64,000 nt of DNA from Halomonas litopenaei (GTDB taxonomy: Bacteria; Pseudomonadota; Gammaproteobacteria; Pseudomonadales; Halomonadaceae): assembly GCF_003045775.1 (NCBI RefSeq), contig NZ_PXNS01000004.1, positions 372,001-436,000 on the forward strand, read 5' to 3'. A model generated the notes under the pieces. The model was not told the origin of the DNA. It did no database searches and was given only the letters and a program-made list of their open reading frames with translations. Positions within the stretch are counted from its first letter, which is position 1, and every line of letters starts with the position of its first letter. A program made the position numbers and the translations under genes. Of the stretch, positions 27,625 to 37,030 are shown one piece after another.

Positions 27625-28164
27625 ATGAAATCGCTCTCCCGCCTGGGGACCTGGCTGACGGGGCCGACAGGTGTCGTCGTCTGCCTGTTGGCCCTGACCC
27701 TGATCTATCTGCTCGAGGCGTTCAAGATCGCGCCGCCCATCAAGAACGGGGCCCTGACCGCCTCCTTCTTCCCGGTGGCGCTCGCCGTGGTCATGCTGCT
27801 GGCGCTGGGTGGCGTGATCCTCGCCGATCGACGCGAGGCGGCCGGTGGCGAGGCTGGTGGTGAGGCCGGCGCCGGGGAAAGCGACGAGGGCGGCGACAAC
27901 CGTGGCGATGCAAAGGTGGCGGCGTGGCGAGGGCCGGTGGCGGTCACCCTGCTCACCGCCGTCTATATCGCCCTGTTTGCCCACCTTGGCTACTTCATCG
28001 CCACCTTCCTCTACGCCTTCAGCATGACGCTGGCCTTCGCCATCGGGCGGCCCTCGCCGCAGGCGCTGGCGTTCAAGGCGCTGGTGGCCGGCGTGATCAC
28101 CCTGCTGGGATATGGGCTCTTCGAGCTGGTGTTCCAGGTTCGCCTGCCGACGCCTTGGATCTGA
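27625..28164 (+). CDS. tctB: Tripartite tricarboxylate transporter small permease (TctB family)
   Basis: A 179-residue membrane protein with four predicted helices (about residues 12-32, 46-68, 95-120, 140-175) and an acidic Gly/Glu-rich loop at ~73-95 (GGEAGGEAGAGESDEGGDN). Partner of TctA. Starts at an ATG with CGGAGGA upstream and precedes tctA by three bases. Confidence 0.87.
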   Translation: MKSLSRLGTWLTGPTGVVVCLLALTLIYLLEAFKIAPPIKNGALTASFFPVALAVVMLLALGGVILADRREAAGGEAGGEAGAGESDEGGDNRGDAKVAAWRGPVAVTLLTAVYIALFAHLGYFIATFLYAFSMTLAFAIGRPSPQALAFKALVAGVITLLGYGLFELVFQVRLPTPWI

Positions 28165-28167
28165 CCC

Positions 28168-29682
28168 ATGGACTATCTGATCGAACTCTCCAAGGGCCTT
28201 GCCGTGCTGATGCAGCCCGACATCCTGCCCTACCTGATCGGCGGCTACCTGATCGGCACCTTCTTTGGCGCCGTGCCGGGGCTCACCTCGATGCTGGCCA
28301 TCGCCCTGCTGCTGCCGTTGACCTACAGCCTCGACATCACCGCGGCGCTGGTCGCCTGCGCCGCCATCTTCATGGCCGGCATGTGCAGTGGCAGCATCAC
28401 CGCTACCACCATCAATATTCCCGGTGCCCCGGCCTCGATGATGACCGCCATCGAGGGCTACCCCATGCAGCAGCGGGGCGAGGGCGCCAAGGCGCTGGGC
28501 CACGCCGCCCTGGCGTCGATGATCGGCGGTGCCCTGGGCGCCATCATGCTGATGGTGATGGCGCCGCTGGCCACCGAGGCGGCGCTGCTGATTCGCACGC
28601 CGGGCAAGTTCTCGCTGATCGCCTTCGCCCTGATCGTGATCGTCATCTCCCAGCGTGGGGCCATCTCCAAGGGCCTGGTCGCCACCACCCTGGGGGTGAT
28701 GGTGGCCACCGTCGGTATCGATGTGATGCAGCCGGTCACCCGCTTCACCTTCGGCACCGGCGTGCTGATGCAGGGCATCGACATCATGCCGCTGGTCATC
28801 GGCGCCTTCGCCGTCAGTGAGCTGCTGGTGCAGTCGCAGAACCGCGCCTCGCGCACCGTCGAGGTCGACGCCATCAAGGCCAGCGTCATTCGCCGCCGGG
28901 ACTTTATTCCACCCTGGCACGAGGTGCGTGAAATCGGCGTCTATCGCTACGTCAAGACCGCCATCATCGGCTACAGCGTCGGCGTGCTGCCGGGCGCCGG
29001 AGGCTCCATGGCGGCCTTTGTCGCCTACGCCGAGTCCATGCGCAGCTCACGCCACCCGGAGAAGTACGGCAAGGGTTCGGTGGAAGGCATCGCGGCGGCG
29101 GAGGGCGCCAACAACGCCATGTGCAGCGGCGCCTTCGTGCCGATGCTGTCGTTCGGCATTCCCGGCGATCCCACCACCGCCATCGTGCTGGGCGTGCTGG
29201 TGATCAACGGTCTGCAGCCCGGGCCGCAGTTCCTCGACAGTCAGCTTGCGCTGGTGGCACCGATGTTCATGGCGCTGCTGGTGGCGGCCCTGGTGATGGT
29301 GCCGCTGACGCTCTACGTGCTGGGGCCCTGGTTCGTGCGGATCGTCTCGATCCGCCGCGATGTGCTCTACGCCAGCATCGCGGTGATCGCGCTGGTCGGC
29401 TGCTACGTGGCTACCTACTCGATCTTCCAGATGGGACTGGCGCTGGTGTTCGGGGTGCTCGCCTTCCTGCTGAGGCGTCAGGGCTATCCGGTGGCCTGCC
29501 TGCTGCTCGGCTTCGTGCTCGGCCCGAGCCTGGAGGAATACTGCCGACGCTCGCTGTCGCTGTCCGACGGCAACCCGCTGATCTTCCTCACCAGTCCCGA
29601 CAGCCTGTTCTTCCTGGCGCTGACCGGGGTGTTCTACTACTTCATGGTGGTGAGAAAGCCCGAGGCGCGACAGCACGCCTGA
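28168..29682 (+). CDS. tctA: Tripartite tricarboxylate transporter large permease (TctA family)
   Basis: Large permease of 504 residues with about twelve helices. Typical TctA motifs are present: GTFFGAVPGLTSMLAIALLLP, GAPASMMTAIEGYPM, GVLPGAGGSMAAFVAYAES and LSFGIPGDPTTAIVLG. Ends shortly before a bidirectional terminator shared with hmp. Confidence 0.93.
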   Translation: MDYLIELSKGLAVLMQPDILPYLIGGYLIGTFFGAVPGLTSMLAIALLLPLTYSLDITAALVACAAIFMAGMCSGSITATTINIPGAPASMMTAIEGYPMQQRGEGAKALGHAALASMIGGALGAIMLMVMAPLATEAALLIRTPGKFSLIAFALIVIVISQRGAISKGLVATTLGVMVATVGIDVMQPVTRFTFGTGVLMQGIDIMPLVIGAFAVSELLVQSQNRASRTVEVDAIKASVIRRRDFIPPWHEVREIGVYRYVKTAIIGYSVGVLPGAGGSMAAFVAYAESMRSSRHPEKYGKGSVEGIAAAEGANNAMCSGAFVPMLSFGIPGDPTTAIVLGVLVINGLQPGPQFLDSQLALVAPMFMALLVAALVMVPLTLYVLGPWFVRIVSIRRDVLYASIAVIALVGCYVATYSIFQMGLALVFGVLAFLLRRQGYPVACLLLGFVLGPSLEEYCRRSLSLSDGNPLIFLTSPDSLFFLALTGVFYYFMVVRKPEARQHA

Positions 29683-29712
29683 AACTCAGGTTGGTGAGTG
29701 ATGGCTGGGAGA

Positions 29713-29750
29713 CACGACAAGGCCGCGCCCTCGGGCGCGGCCTTGTCGTG
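29713..29750. terminator. Bidirectional terminator between tctA and hmp
   Basis: A near-perfect stem of up to 18 bp (29713-29730 with 29733-29750) in the convergent gap. The tight turn at CTCG closes it. No long T run on either strand. Confidence 0.75.
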
Positions 29751-29786
29751 GTGGGCTGAGTGGAACGCGACGGTCAGACGTGCTTG

Positions 29787-30971
29787 TCAGGCGGCGCTCT
29801 TGGTAGGTTCAAGCGGACGCGAGGGACCGAAGTGCTCGTAGTGACGGCGCTGCTCGGGGATACCCAGTTCTGCCAGATGACTGTCGATGGCGCTCATGAA
29901 GGGCGGCGGGCCGACGAAGTAGCACTGGGCGTCGCCGCCGGGCAGCAGGCGGGCCAGCAGCTCACGCTCGAGGCGGCCCTTGATGTCGCCGCCGTCGCCT
30001 TCCTCGTAGGCGCAGACCCGGGTCAGCAGCTGCGGATACTCCTGGGCAAGGGCGTCGACCTCACCACGGAAGGCGTGGTGGTCGATGTTCCGGGCCGCGT
30101 GGATGTAGCAGACCCGGCGTCCCTGGGCCAGGGCCTGGCGTGCCAGCGGCAGCATCGGGGTCTGGCCGACGCCGCCGCTGATCAGCATCACCGGCGCGTC
30201 GCCATCGTCCAGGGTCAGCTCACCGGCGGGGGGCAGCAGTTCCAGGGTGTCGCCGACGCGCATCTGCTGGTGCAGGAAGTTGCTGACCAGGCCGCCCGGC
30301 TCCTGTTTCACCGAGATACGATAGCTACGACCGTTGGGGCTGCCGGACAGGCTGTAGTGGCGATGCACGATTGCCTCGTCCACCGCCAGACGCAGGCCAA
30401 TGTACTGGCCGGGCTCGGCGTCGGCCACGGGCTGGCCGTCGACCGGCTCCAGGGTGAAGGAGCGAATCACCTCGCACTCGCGCTGGATCTGGGCGACACG
30501 AAACTCGCGCAGTCCACGCCAGCCGCCGGGGCGATCGGCGAAGGCCTGGTAGCGCTCGGCTTCGGCGGCGATCAGCAGCGCGGCCAGGTCGTTGTACAGG
30601 GCCGCCCAGGCGTCGGCGATCTCCGGCGTCACCACCTCGCCCAGCACTTCGCCGATGGCGGCCATCAGGCATTCTCCGACGATGGGGTACTGCTCGGGCT
30701 GGATGCCCAGCGAGACGTGCTTGCTGATCACCGTCTGCATCGAGTCGATGACCTCCTGGGGCTGGCGGCGCAGGCCGACATAGGCCAGCACCCCTCGCGC
30801 CAGCGCCTTCGGCTGGCCACCGTCGGCCTGGTGGGCCTGGTTGAACACCGCCTTGACCTCCGGGTAGCGCTCGAACATCAGCGGATAGAAACGGGCGGTG
30901 ATGGCGTCGAGGTGTTCGGCGACCAGAGGGGCGGTGGCATCGATGATGGCGTCTTGGGCAGCGGTGGTCAT
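29787..30971 (-). CDS. hmp: Flavohaemoprotein Hmp, nitric oxide dioxygenase
   Basis: Oxidises NO to nitrate with oxygen, or reduces it slowly to N2O without. The 394-residue protein has an N-terminal globin (1-~140; distal Tyr in ITARFYPLMFERYP, proximal His in VISKHVSLGIQP), an FAD domain with RHYSLSG and an NAD domain with GGVGQTPML and FVGPPPFM. The ATG at 30971 starts the globin directly. It is divergent from norR across 490 bases, so NO-dependent induction by NorR is likely, though I saw no sound sigma-54 promoter for it. Confidence 0.94.
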   Translation of the reverse strand: MTTAAQDAIIDATAPLVAEHLDAITARFYPLMFERYPEVKAVFNQAHQADGGQPKALARGVLAYVGLRRQPQEVIDSMQTVISKHVSLGIQPEQYPIVGECLMAAIGEVLGEVVTPEIADAWAALYNDLAALLIAAEAERYQAFADRPGGWRGLREFRVAQIQRECEVIRSFTLEPVDGQPVADAEPGQYIGLRLAVDEAIVHRHYSLSGSPNGRSYRISVKQEPGGLVSNFLHQQMRVGDTLELLPPAGELTLDDGDAPVMLISGGVGQTPMLPLARQALAQGRRVCYIHAARNIDHHAFRGEVDALAQEYPQLLTRVCAYEEGDGGDIKGRLERELLARLLPGGDAQCYFVGPPPFMSAIDSHLAELGIPEQRRHYEHFGPSRPLEPTKSAA

Positions 30972-31461
30972 GGCGTCTCCTGTCAGGGATATGGCGCAGC
31001 GCGCTCCCACTGTGGCAAAAAACCTTCACCGCGTCGGAGGCCTGGCTCGTTTGGGCCTACTTTTTCTCTACAGCTTGTGAACAGAGCATCGGTTGATATG
31101 CCTCGACACCTGCGGTGCTTCCACGGGGTCGGGGCGTATCGCTCGTCGCCTTTCTGTACCCTGTATGGAGCAAGCGATATGCCGCTTCGCTTGAGGTGCG
31201 CCAACTTGCCACAGTGTGGGTGATCCAGAGCGGGTAATGAGCGGGCAGTGTGGATCCACAGGGCGCTTGTCGAGAGCGCTGGTCACGCTACCCGGCTCCT
31301 TTTTTCTGGCCCGGTTCCCGGCCACGTTTCCGATCCGATTCTGTCCCGGTATTCGCCCAGGGCAGCGGTACCTCTTGTGAACGAGATCGTGGTTGCATGT
31401 CGATCTGACACTACAAGTGCTATCGTTTTGACACTATTGATAGTCAAAAGGACATTCAAAG
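30972..31461. promoter_or_regulatory. Divergent regulatory gap between hmp and norR
   Basis: A 490-base gap with no supported gene. Its norR-proximal end has the inverted repeat described separately. A weaker inverted repeat (CAAGCG 31171-31176 with CGCTTG 31188-31193) lies mid-gap. No FNR-like box was found here. Confidence 0.5.
31406..31449. promoter_or_regulatory. Possible NorR operator region
   Basis: TGACACTA occurs twice, at 31406-31413 and 31429-31436. The second copy lies inside an inverted repeat TTTTGAC (31426-31432) / GTCAAAA (31443-31449) that ends 12 bases before the norR GTG. Short inverted GT/AC-type sites are typical of NorR, but the match here is loose. Confidence 0.35.
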
Positions 31462-33096
31462 GTGGTCAGCTTTCTACGACGCCTGCGTGCCCTGCTGCAG
31501 CGACTGGGCGATGAGCAGGGCCCCGAGCTCGCCGAGGCCTGGCAGGGCGTGCTCGAATCACTGGTGGCCCCCACCGCGGCGGATGCCAGCGCGCTGCTGG
31601 TGGCGCAGGGCTCCGGTCTCAGGCCGGTGGCCACCATCGGCCTGCCCGAGGGCGTGGCCGGCAGGACCTTCGCCTTGAGCGAGCATCCTCGCCTCGCCGC
31701 CATCGCCGAGGCGCCGGGGGTCTGCCGCTTTGCCGCGGACTCGCCCCTTCCTGATCCCTACGACGGGCTGCTGGATGACGGTCTTAGCCCTGTCCATGAC
31801 TGCCTGGGGGTGGCGTTGCGCGACGGTGATGAGCTGATCGGCATGGTCACCCTGGACGCCCTGACCCCGGGGGCGCTGGCCGAGCTGGATGACCAGGGCC
31901 TGCTGGCGGCGGCCGAGTTGCTGGGCACCTGCCTGCGGCTGTCCCGGCGCCTGGACGGCGCCCGCCTGCAGCTCGCCCTGCAGCGCGATGACCACGGCCA
32001 GTTGCCACGTCGGCTGACCGGCTGGCGCAGTGGCGCCATGCGCAAGCTGATGGCCTCGGTGGAACTGGTCGCCGCCACCGACATGAGCGTGCTGGTGCTG
32101 GGCGAGACCGGCGTCGGCAAGGAGCGCATCGCCCATGCCCTCCATCACGGCTCGCGACGTGCCGATGGGCCCCTGGTGGTGGTGAACTGCGCCGCGCTGC
32201 CGGCCTCGTTGATCGAGAGCGCCCTGTTCGGCCATCGGCGCGGCGCGTTCTCCGGGGCAACCAGCGACCATCGCGGGCACTTCCAGATGGCCGACGGCGG
32301 CACCCTGGTGCTGGACGAGGTAGGGGAGTTGCCGCTGGAGCTGCAGCCAAAGCTGCTGCGGGTACTGCAGGAAGGCGAGGTCCAGCCGCTGGGCAGCGAT
32401 CGGCTCCAGCATGTCGACGTTCGGGTGGTCGCGGTGACCAACCGGGATCTTGCCCTGGAGGTCGCCCAGGGGCGCTTTCGCGAGGATCTCTATCATCGGC
32501 TCAGCGCCTTTCCGCTGGAGGTTCCACCGCTGCGCCAGCGTCCCGAGGACCTGGCGCTGTTGGTTGGACACTTCCTGGAGCAGAACCGGGTGCGTCTCGG
32601 CGTCGGCAACCTGCGCCTGAGCGAGGCCGCGCGGGTGTCGCTGGCGGGCTGGCACTGGCCAGGCAATGTGCGCGAGCTGGAGTCGCTGCTGGCACGAGCC
32701 TCGCTGCTGGCATTGGCCTCGGTGGACGTGCTGGGGACACCCGATGCTCGCCGTCGTAGCGTACGTATCGAGGTCGAACACCTGGGGCTGGCGCCGGCGA
32801 CAGCCCGGGCCACCGACGCGCCCGCGGCGCAAGGCGACACGTCTCGAAGCGCCGTGTCGCCGGCCGATCGGCCAGCGGGCGAGGCGCCGGGTCGAGAGCC
32901 CTCGCTGCGAGACGGCAAGCAGCGCGATACCATGCCGCCAGAGCCCTCGCTGCGGGAGGCCACCGAGGCCTTTCAGCGCGAGCGCATCCGGCAGGCCCTG
33001 GACACTGCAGGTAACTGGGCAGGGGCGGCTCGCCGGCTGGGGCTGGACCCCGGCAATCTGCATCGCCTGGCGCGGCGGCTGGGGCTAAAGGCCTGA
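31462..33096 (+). CDS. norR: NorR-type nitric oxide-responsive sigma-54 activator
   Basis: Activator that senses NO through a non-haem iron in its GAF domain and drives sigma-54 promoters of NO-detoxifying genes. The 544-residue product has an N-terminal GAF region (~20-170), an AAA+ domain (~187-425; Walker A GETGVGKE, loop GAFSGA at 261-266, Walker B GGTLVLDEVGELPL) and a C-terminal Fis-type helix-turn-helix. A Pro/Ala/Arg-rich linker (~450-495) precedes the DNA-binding part. The loop has Ser instead of the usual Thr of GAFTGA. Starts at GTG with AAGGA upstream. Placed between hmp and nnrS/nor, its probable targets. Confidence 0.88.
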   Translation: MVSFLRRLRALLQRLGDEQGPELAEAWQGVLESLVAPTAADASALLVAQGSGLRPVATIGLPEGVAGRTFALSEHPRLAAIAEAPGVCRFAADSPLPDPYDGLLDDGLSPVHDCLGVALRDGDELIGMVTLDALTPGALAELDDQGLLAAAELLGTCLRLSRRLDGARLQLALQRDDHGQLPRRLTGWRSGAMRKLMASVELVAATDMSVLVLGETGVGKERIAHALHHGSRRADGPLVVVNCAALPASLIESALFGHRRGAFSGATSDHRGHFQMADGGTLVLDEVGELPLELQPKLLRVLQEGEVQPLGSDRLQHVDVRVVAVTNRDLALEVAQGRFREDLYHRLSAFPLEVPPLRQRPEDLALLVGHFLEQNRVRLGVGNLRLSEAARVSLAGWHWPGNVRELESLLARASLLALASVDVLGTPDARRRSVRIEVEHLGLAPATARATDAPAAQGDTSRSAVSPADRPAGEAPGREPSLRDGKQRDTMPPEPSLREATEAFQRERIRQALDTAGNWAGAARRLGLDPGNLHRLARRLGLKA

Positions 33097-33206
33097 TTCT
33101 GGCCTGGTCATCGCCAAGGGCGTGCGAGGCTGTCGCGGGGTTGGGGCTGGGTTGGGGGATGCAGGGCTTGCCAGCGTGAGTCAGGTTTGCGGCATCGGCA
33201 GTGCCT

Positions 33207-33220
33207 TTGATGTGCATCAT
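33207..33220 (+). promoter_or_regulatory. FNR/DNR-like box upstream of nnrS
   Basis: TTGATGTGCATCAT matches the consensus at 9 of 10 positions and ends 62 bases before the nnrS ATG. No strong -10 at class II distance. Confidence 0.6.
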
Positions 33221-33282
33221 GGTGATGTTGTCCAAAGCGGGCCAGACTTCACAAGACCAAGTGAATTACTCAGGTACTCGCC

Positions 33283-34467
33283 ATGTCATCCGTCGCCGCT
33301 CGTCTGCCTCTTGTGCGCCTCGCCTTTCGTCCCTTCTTCCTGCTGGCGGCGGCCTTCAGCGTGGTGGCCCTGCTGGTGTGGCTCGCTTTCTGGCACGGCA
33401 TCTTCGTGCTGTCGCCCCGGGCGGGCATGCTGTGGTGGCACCAGCACGAGATGCTGTTCGGTGTGGTGGGGGCGGTGGTTTCGGGGTTCTTGCTGACCGC
33501 GGTGCAGACCTGGACCGGCCTCAGGGGGCTCCATGGCGCCCCGCTGCTGGGGCTCGTCGCACTGTGGCTGGCGGCCAGGCTGGGGCTGGCCTTTCCCGTC
33601 TTGCCACAGGCGCTGGTGATGGCGCTGGACGTCGGCTTTCTGCTGATCGTCTGCGCCGTGATGGCGGTGATGGTGATCCGGGCGAAGCGCTGGCGCAACC
33701 TGATCTTCGTGCCGGTGCTGGCGATCCTCGCCGGTGCCAACCTGGGCAGCCACCTGGGCGTGCTCCAGGGTGACCCTGAGCTGGTGCGCCAGTCGTCCTA
33801 CCTGGCGGTGCTGCTGGTGACGCTGATCATGGGGGTGCTGGGCGGTCGGGTGATCCCGATGTTCACCGCCAACCGGCTGGGCCTGAAGCGCCGCCCGGCG
33901 CTGCCCTGGCTCGAGGGGCTGGCGCTCGGCAGCCTGGCGCTGGCGGTGGTGCTGCAGCTTACACGCACCCTGGGGGCCGATCTGCCCGACAGCGTACTGG
34001 CGCTGGCGCTGCTGGCGGCGGCGCTGGCCCACCCGCTGCGCCTGATACGCTGGCAAGGCCGTGCCACCGGACGTGAACCCCTGCTGTGGAGCCTTCACCT
34101 GAGCTACGCCTTCGTGCCGCTGGGGCTTTTGCTGTGGGCCCTGGGGCTGTGGGGCGTCGGCCGGGCAGAGCTGGGTGTCCACGCCATCACCGTGGGTGCC
34201 ATGGGCACCATGATGCTGTCGATGATGTCGCGGGTGTCGCTGGGCCATACCGGCCGCCCCATGCGCTGTCTGCCGGGCATCGGCGTGGCTCTGGGCCTGC
34301 TGGTGGCGGCGGGACTTTCGCGCTCGCTGGTGCTGGCGCTGTGGCCCTCGGTCACCCACTGGGTCTACAGCCTGAGCATCCTCCTGTGGTGTCTCGGCTA
34401 CGCCATCTTTCTGGCCCACTACGTGCCGATTCTCGGCAGTTCGCGTGTCGACGGTCAGGACGGCTAG
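33283..34467 (+). CDS. nnrS: NnrS family haem-copper membrane protein
   Basis: NnrS proteins are polytopic haem/copper proteins that relieve NO stress; the biochemical activity is unsettled. The 394-residue product is almost entirely hydrophobic, with about twelve helices, and shows family motifs FRPFFLLAAAFSVVALLVWL, WHQHEMLFGVVGAVVSGFLLTAVQTWTG and GGRVIPMFTANR, including the conserved His residues. It precedes the SirB2-like gene by six bases and lies just upstream of norCB. Confidence 0.93.
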   Translation: MSSVAARLPLVRLAFRPFFLLAAAFSVVALLVWLAFWHGIFVLSPRAGMLWWHQHEMLFGVVGAVVSGFLLTAVQTWTGLRGLHGAPLLGLVALWLAARLGLAFPVLPQALVMALDVGFLLIVCAVMAVMVIRAKRWRNLIFVPVLAILAGANLGSHLGVLQGDPELVRQSSYLAVLLVTLIMGVLGGRVIPMFTANRLGLKRRPALPWLEGLALGSLALAVVLQLTRTLGADLPDSVLALALLAAALAHPLRLIRWQGRATGREPLLWSLHLSYAFVPLGLLLWALGLWGVGRAELGVHAITVGAMGTMMLSMMSRVSLGHTGRPMRCLPGIGVALGLLVAAGLSRSLVLALWPSVTHWVYSLSILLWCLGYAIFLAHYVPILGSSRVDGQDG

Positions 34468-34473
34468 GCTCAG

Positions 34474-34863
34474 ATGTTACCGCTCTACCTCACCCTCAAG
34501 TCCCTGCATGTGTCGCTGGCGCTGGTCAGCGGTGCCCTCTTCGCCCTGCGCGCCCTGTGGTCGGTGACCGAGTCGCCCTGGCTCGAACGCTCCTGGGTGC
34601 GTGTCCTTCCCCATCTGCTCGACACCCTGCTGCTGGCGGCGGGGCTGTCGCTGATGGTGCTCACCGCCCAGTGGCCTCACCAGACGCCATGGCTTGCCGC
34701 CAAGCTGACCGCCCTGCTGGCCTACATCGGCTTCGGCACACTGGCGATACGGCGAGCAGCCAGCGTTCGAACGCGGGCGCTGTCGGCCTGCCTGGCGCTG
34801 CTGATCTTCGTCTATATGCTTGGCGCCGCGCACCGACACAGCGTCCTGTCCTGGCTGGGATAG
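34474..34863 (+). CDS. SirB2-family small membrane protein
   Basis: A 129-residue protein with four hydrophobic helices and the SirB family features LKSLHVSLALVSGALFALRALW and the ending YMLGAAHRHSVLSW. Function unknown; often found near NO-reduction genes. Six bases after nnrS, so the two are probably co-transcribed. Role in anaerobic metabolism is inferred from context only. Confidence 0.82.
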   Translation: MLPLYLTLKSLHVSLALVSGALFALRALWSVTESPWLERSWVRVLPHLLDTLLLAAGLSLMVLTAQWPHQTPWLAAKLTALLAYIGFGTLAIRRAASVRTRALSACLALLIFVYMLGAAHRHSVLSWLG

Positions 34864-34881
34864 CCTCTTTATTGCAATGCA

Positions 34882-34895
34882 TTGATTTACCTCAA
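34882..34895. promoter_or_regulatory. Upstream FNR/DNR-like box in the norC leader
   Basis: TTGATTTACCTCAA matches the consensus at 9 of 10 positions, 255 bases before norC. It may be an auxiliary site in addition to the one at 35024. Confidence 0.4.
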
Positions 34896-35023
34896 TGGCG
34901 TTGATTTTTTCTCCTGATAGCGGCGACATTGTCGTCATCTTGTCTCATCAATTTCATCGTTTATCGCCGATAGTTCAGGCGACTGTTTAAGTGGTTGATG
35001 GGGCGAATCAATCAAGAATTTTG

Positions 35024-35064
35024 GTGATGCATGTCATATTCCGAGTGTTTAACTCAGGTATAGA
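35024..35064 (+). promoter_or_regulatory. FNR/DNR-type promoter of norCB
   Basis: GTGATGCATGTCAT (35024-35037) keeps the TGAT-N4-RTCA core. TATAGA follows at 35059-35064, 21 bases on, so the box would be centred close to -41.5. The norC ATG is at 35150. Confidence 0.55.
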
Positions 35065-35149
35065 AGAGCGCTCCTCAATACAATGGTCAACGGGGCCAGG
35101 GAGGTCTGACTCTCCGGCACCATGGGCCAAACAATGAGGAGACGTGGTC

Positions 35150-35602
35150 ATGGCCGAGGGTCTGACAAAATCCGCAGCACGCAACATCTTCTACGGGGGC
35201 TCACTGTTCTTTTTCCTGATCTTTGTAGCGCTGACTGCTCACAGTCACTGGTACATCGTGACGGAGTCCACCAGCGCACTTCCGCTGACCGATTCGGTAC
35301 GCGAAGGCAAGCATGTGTGGGAAAAGAACATGTGTATCAACTGTCACAGCATCATGGGCGAGGGGGCCTATTTTGCGCCTGAACTGTCCAATGTCTGGAC
35401 CCGCTATCACGGGCGCGAAAATCCCGAGGCGGCAAGGGCGGGACTGGCGGCCTGGATGCGCGCTCAGCCGCTGGCCGTACCAGGGCGGCGCAAGATGCCG
35501 CAGTTCGATCTGAGCGACGAGGAAATGACCTCGCTGATCGATTTCCTCGAGTGGACCGACGCTATCGATGATCAGAACTGGCCGCCCCACGTATCGGGAT
35601 AG
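35150..35602 (+). CDS. norC: Nitric oxide reductase cytochrome c subunit NorC
   Basis: Membrane-anchored cytochrome c that passes electrons to NorB. The 150-residue product has one N-terminal anchor helix (~13-33) and haem motif CINCH (62-66) with a Met-ligand region MPQFDLSDEE near 118. The ATG at 35150 has GAGGAG upstream; an in-frame GTG at 35144 is less likely. Followed by norB after 82 bases. Confidence 0.95.
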   Translation: MAEGLTKSAARNIFYGGSLFFFLIFVALTAHSHWYIVTESTSALPLTDSVREGKHVWEKNMCINCHSIMGEGAYFAPELSNVWTRYHGRENPEAARAGLAAWMRAQPLAVPGRRKMPQFDLSDEEMTSLIDFLEWTDAIDDQNWPPHVSG

Positions 35603-35684
35603 GTCGGTGGGTTCGCGTGACATATCGACAAGATCGCAATGGCGTACGCGTCGCGTGAGGGGAAACCGTGGAGGAACATGAAAA

Positions 35685-37025
35685 ATGAAATATGAAACAC
35701 AGAAGGTGGCCTACGCCTTCTTCCTGGTGGCGATGGGGCTTTTTGCCCTTCAGCTGGTGTTTGGCATCATGGCGGCGCTGGTCTACGTCTTTCCAGACTT
35801 CCTGGCCCAGTTGATGCCGTTCAACATTATCCGCGTCAGCCATACCAATCTGCTGATCGTGTGGCTATTGATCGGCTTCATGGGCTGCACCTACTACCTG
35901 ATGCCGGAAGAGGCCGAACGGGAGATTCATAGCCCGATGCTGGCCTATCTGCAGCTGGGCATCTTTGTGGTGGCCGGGGTCGCCGCCCTGGTGTGCTATC
36001 AGCTTGGCATCCACGAGGGACGTGAATTCCTCGAGCAGCCCTTCTTCGTCAAGGTGCTGATCACGGTGTCCTTCCTGATCTTCCTCTACAACACCAGCAT
36101 GACCCTGCTCAAGGGCCGCAAGACCACCATCAACCTGGTGCTGATGCTGGGCCTGTGGCTGGCGGCGGTGTTCTGGCTGTTTGCCTTCTACAATCCCGGC
36201 AACCTGGCGGTGGACAAGGTCTACTGGTGGTGGGTCGTTCACCTCTGGGTGGAAGGCGTGTGGGAGCTGATCATGGCGTCGCTGCTCGGCTATCTGCTGA
36301 TCAAGATGTCCGGCGTCGACCGCGAAGTGATCGAGAAGTGGCTCTACGTCATCGTCGGCCTGTCGCTGTTCTCCGGGCTGCTGGGCACCGGCCACCACTA
36401 CTACTGGATCGGTACGCCGGGTTACTGGCAGGCCATCGGCAGCATCTTCTCTACCCTTGAGGTGATTCCGTTCTTCGCCATGGTGGTGTTCGCCTTCGTG
36501 ATGTTCTGGAAGGGGTCGCGTAACCATCCCAACAAGGCCGCGATGCTGTGGACCATGGGCTGCCCGACGGTCGCCTTCTTCGGCGCCGGCGTGTGGGGCT
36601 TCATGCACACCCTGTCGTTCATCAACTACTACTCCCACGGCACCCAGGTCACCGCCGCCCATGGCCACCTGGCGTTCTACGGTGCCTACGTGATGCTGAT
36701 CCTCGGCGTGATCACCTACGCCATGCCGCAGCTGCGTCGGAGCCAGCCGTTCAACCAGGTGCTCAACATGTGGGGCTTCTGGATCCTGACCTCGGCCATG
36801 TGCTTCATGACCTTCACCCTGACCTTTGCCGGTGCGGTGCAGACCCATCTGCAGCGGGTGCTGGGGATGAACTACATGGAGGTGCAGGATCAGCTCGGCC
36901 TGTTCTACACCATGCGCCTGGGCACTGGCATCGCGGTGACGGTGGGCGCGGTGCTGCTGCTCTACGCGCTGTTCGGTCCGGCCCGTCGGTCGGCCTCTGG
37001 CCAGCCGGCGATGTCCGCCAGCTGA
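35685..37025 (+). CDS. norB: Nitric oxide reductase catalytic subunit NorB
   Basis: Reduces two NO to N2O at a haem b3/non-haem iron centre. The 446-residue protein has twelve helices and the metal ligands in HLWVEGVWELI, GTGHHYYWIG and HGHLAFYGAYV. It is the cytochrome c-dependent cNOR form, since the quinol-NOR N-terminal extension is absent and norC precedes it. The start has GGAGGA upstream. Confidence 0.97.
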   Translation: MKYETQKVAYAFFLVAMGLFALQLVFGIMAALVYVFPDFLAQLMPFNIIRVSHTNLLIVWLLIGFMGCTYYLMPEEAEREIHSPMLAYLQLGIFVVAGVAALVCYQLGIHEGREFLEQPFFVKVLITVSFLIFLYNTSMTLLKGRKTTINLVLMLGLWLAAVFWLFAFYNPGNLAVDKVYWWWVVHLWVEGVWELIMASLLGYLLIKMSGVDREVIEKWLYVIVGLSLFSGLLGTGHHYYWIGTPGYWQAIGSIFSTLEVIPFFAMVVFAFVMFWKGSRNHPNKAAMLWTMGCPTVAFFGAGVWGFMHTLSFINYYSHGTQVTAAHGHLAFYGAYVMLILGVITYAMPQLRRSQPFNQVLNMWGFWILTSAMCFMTFTLTFAGAVQTHLQRVLGMNYMEVQDQLGLFYTMRLGTGIAVTVGAVLLLYALFGPARRSASGQPAMSAS

Positions 37026-37030
37026 ACCCG

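Noticed and set aside
30980..31230. Sigma-54 promoter for hmp
   Set aside because: Several GTGGCA-like words occur, but none has the required GG-N10-GC spacing on the minus strand.
34997..35014. Further FNR box (TTGAT ... ATCAA) in the norC leader
   Set aside because: The half-sites are separated by seven bases rather than four, so it does not fit the consensus.
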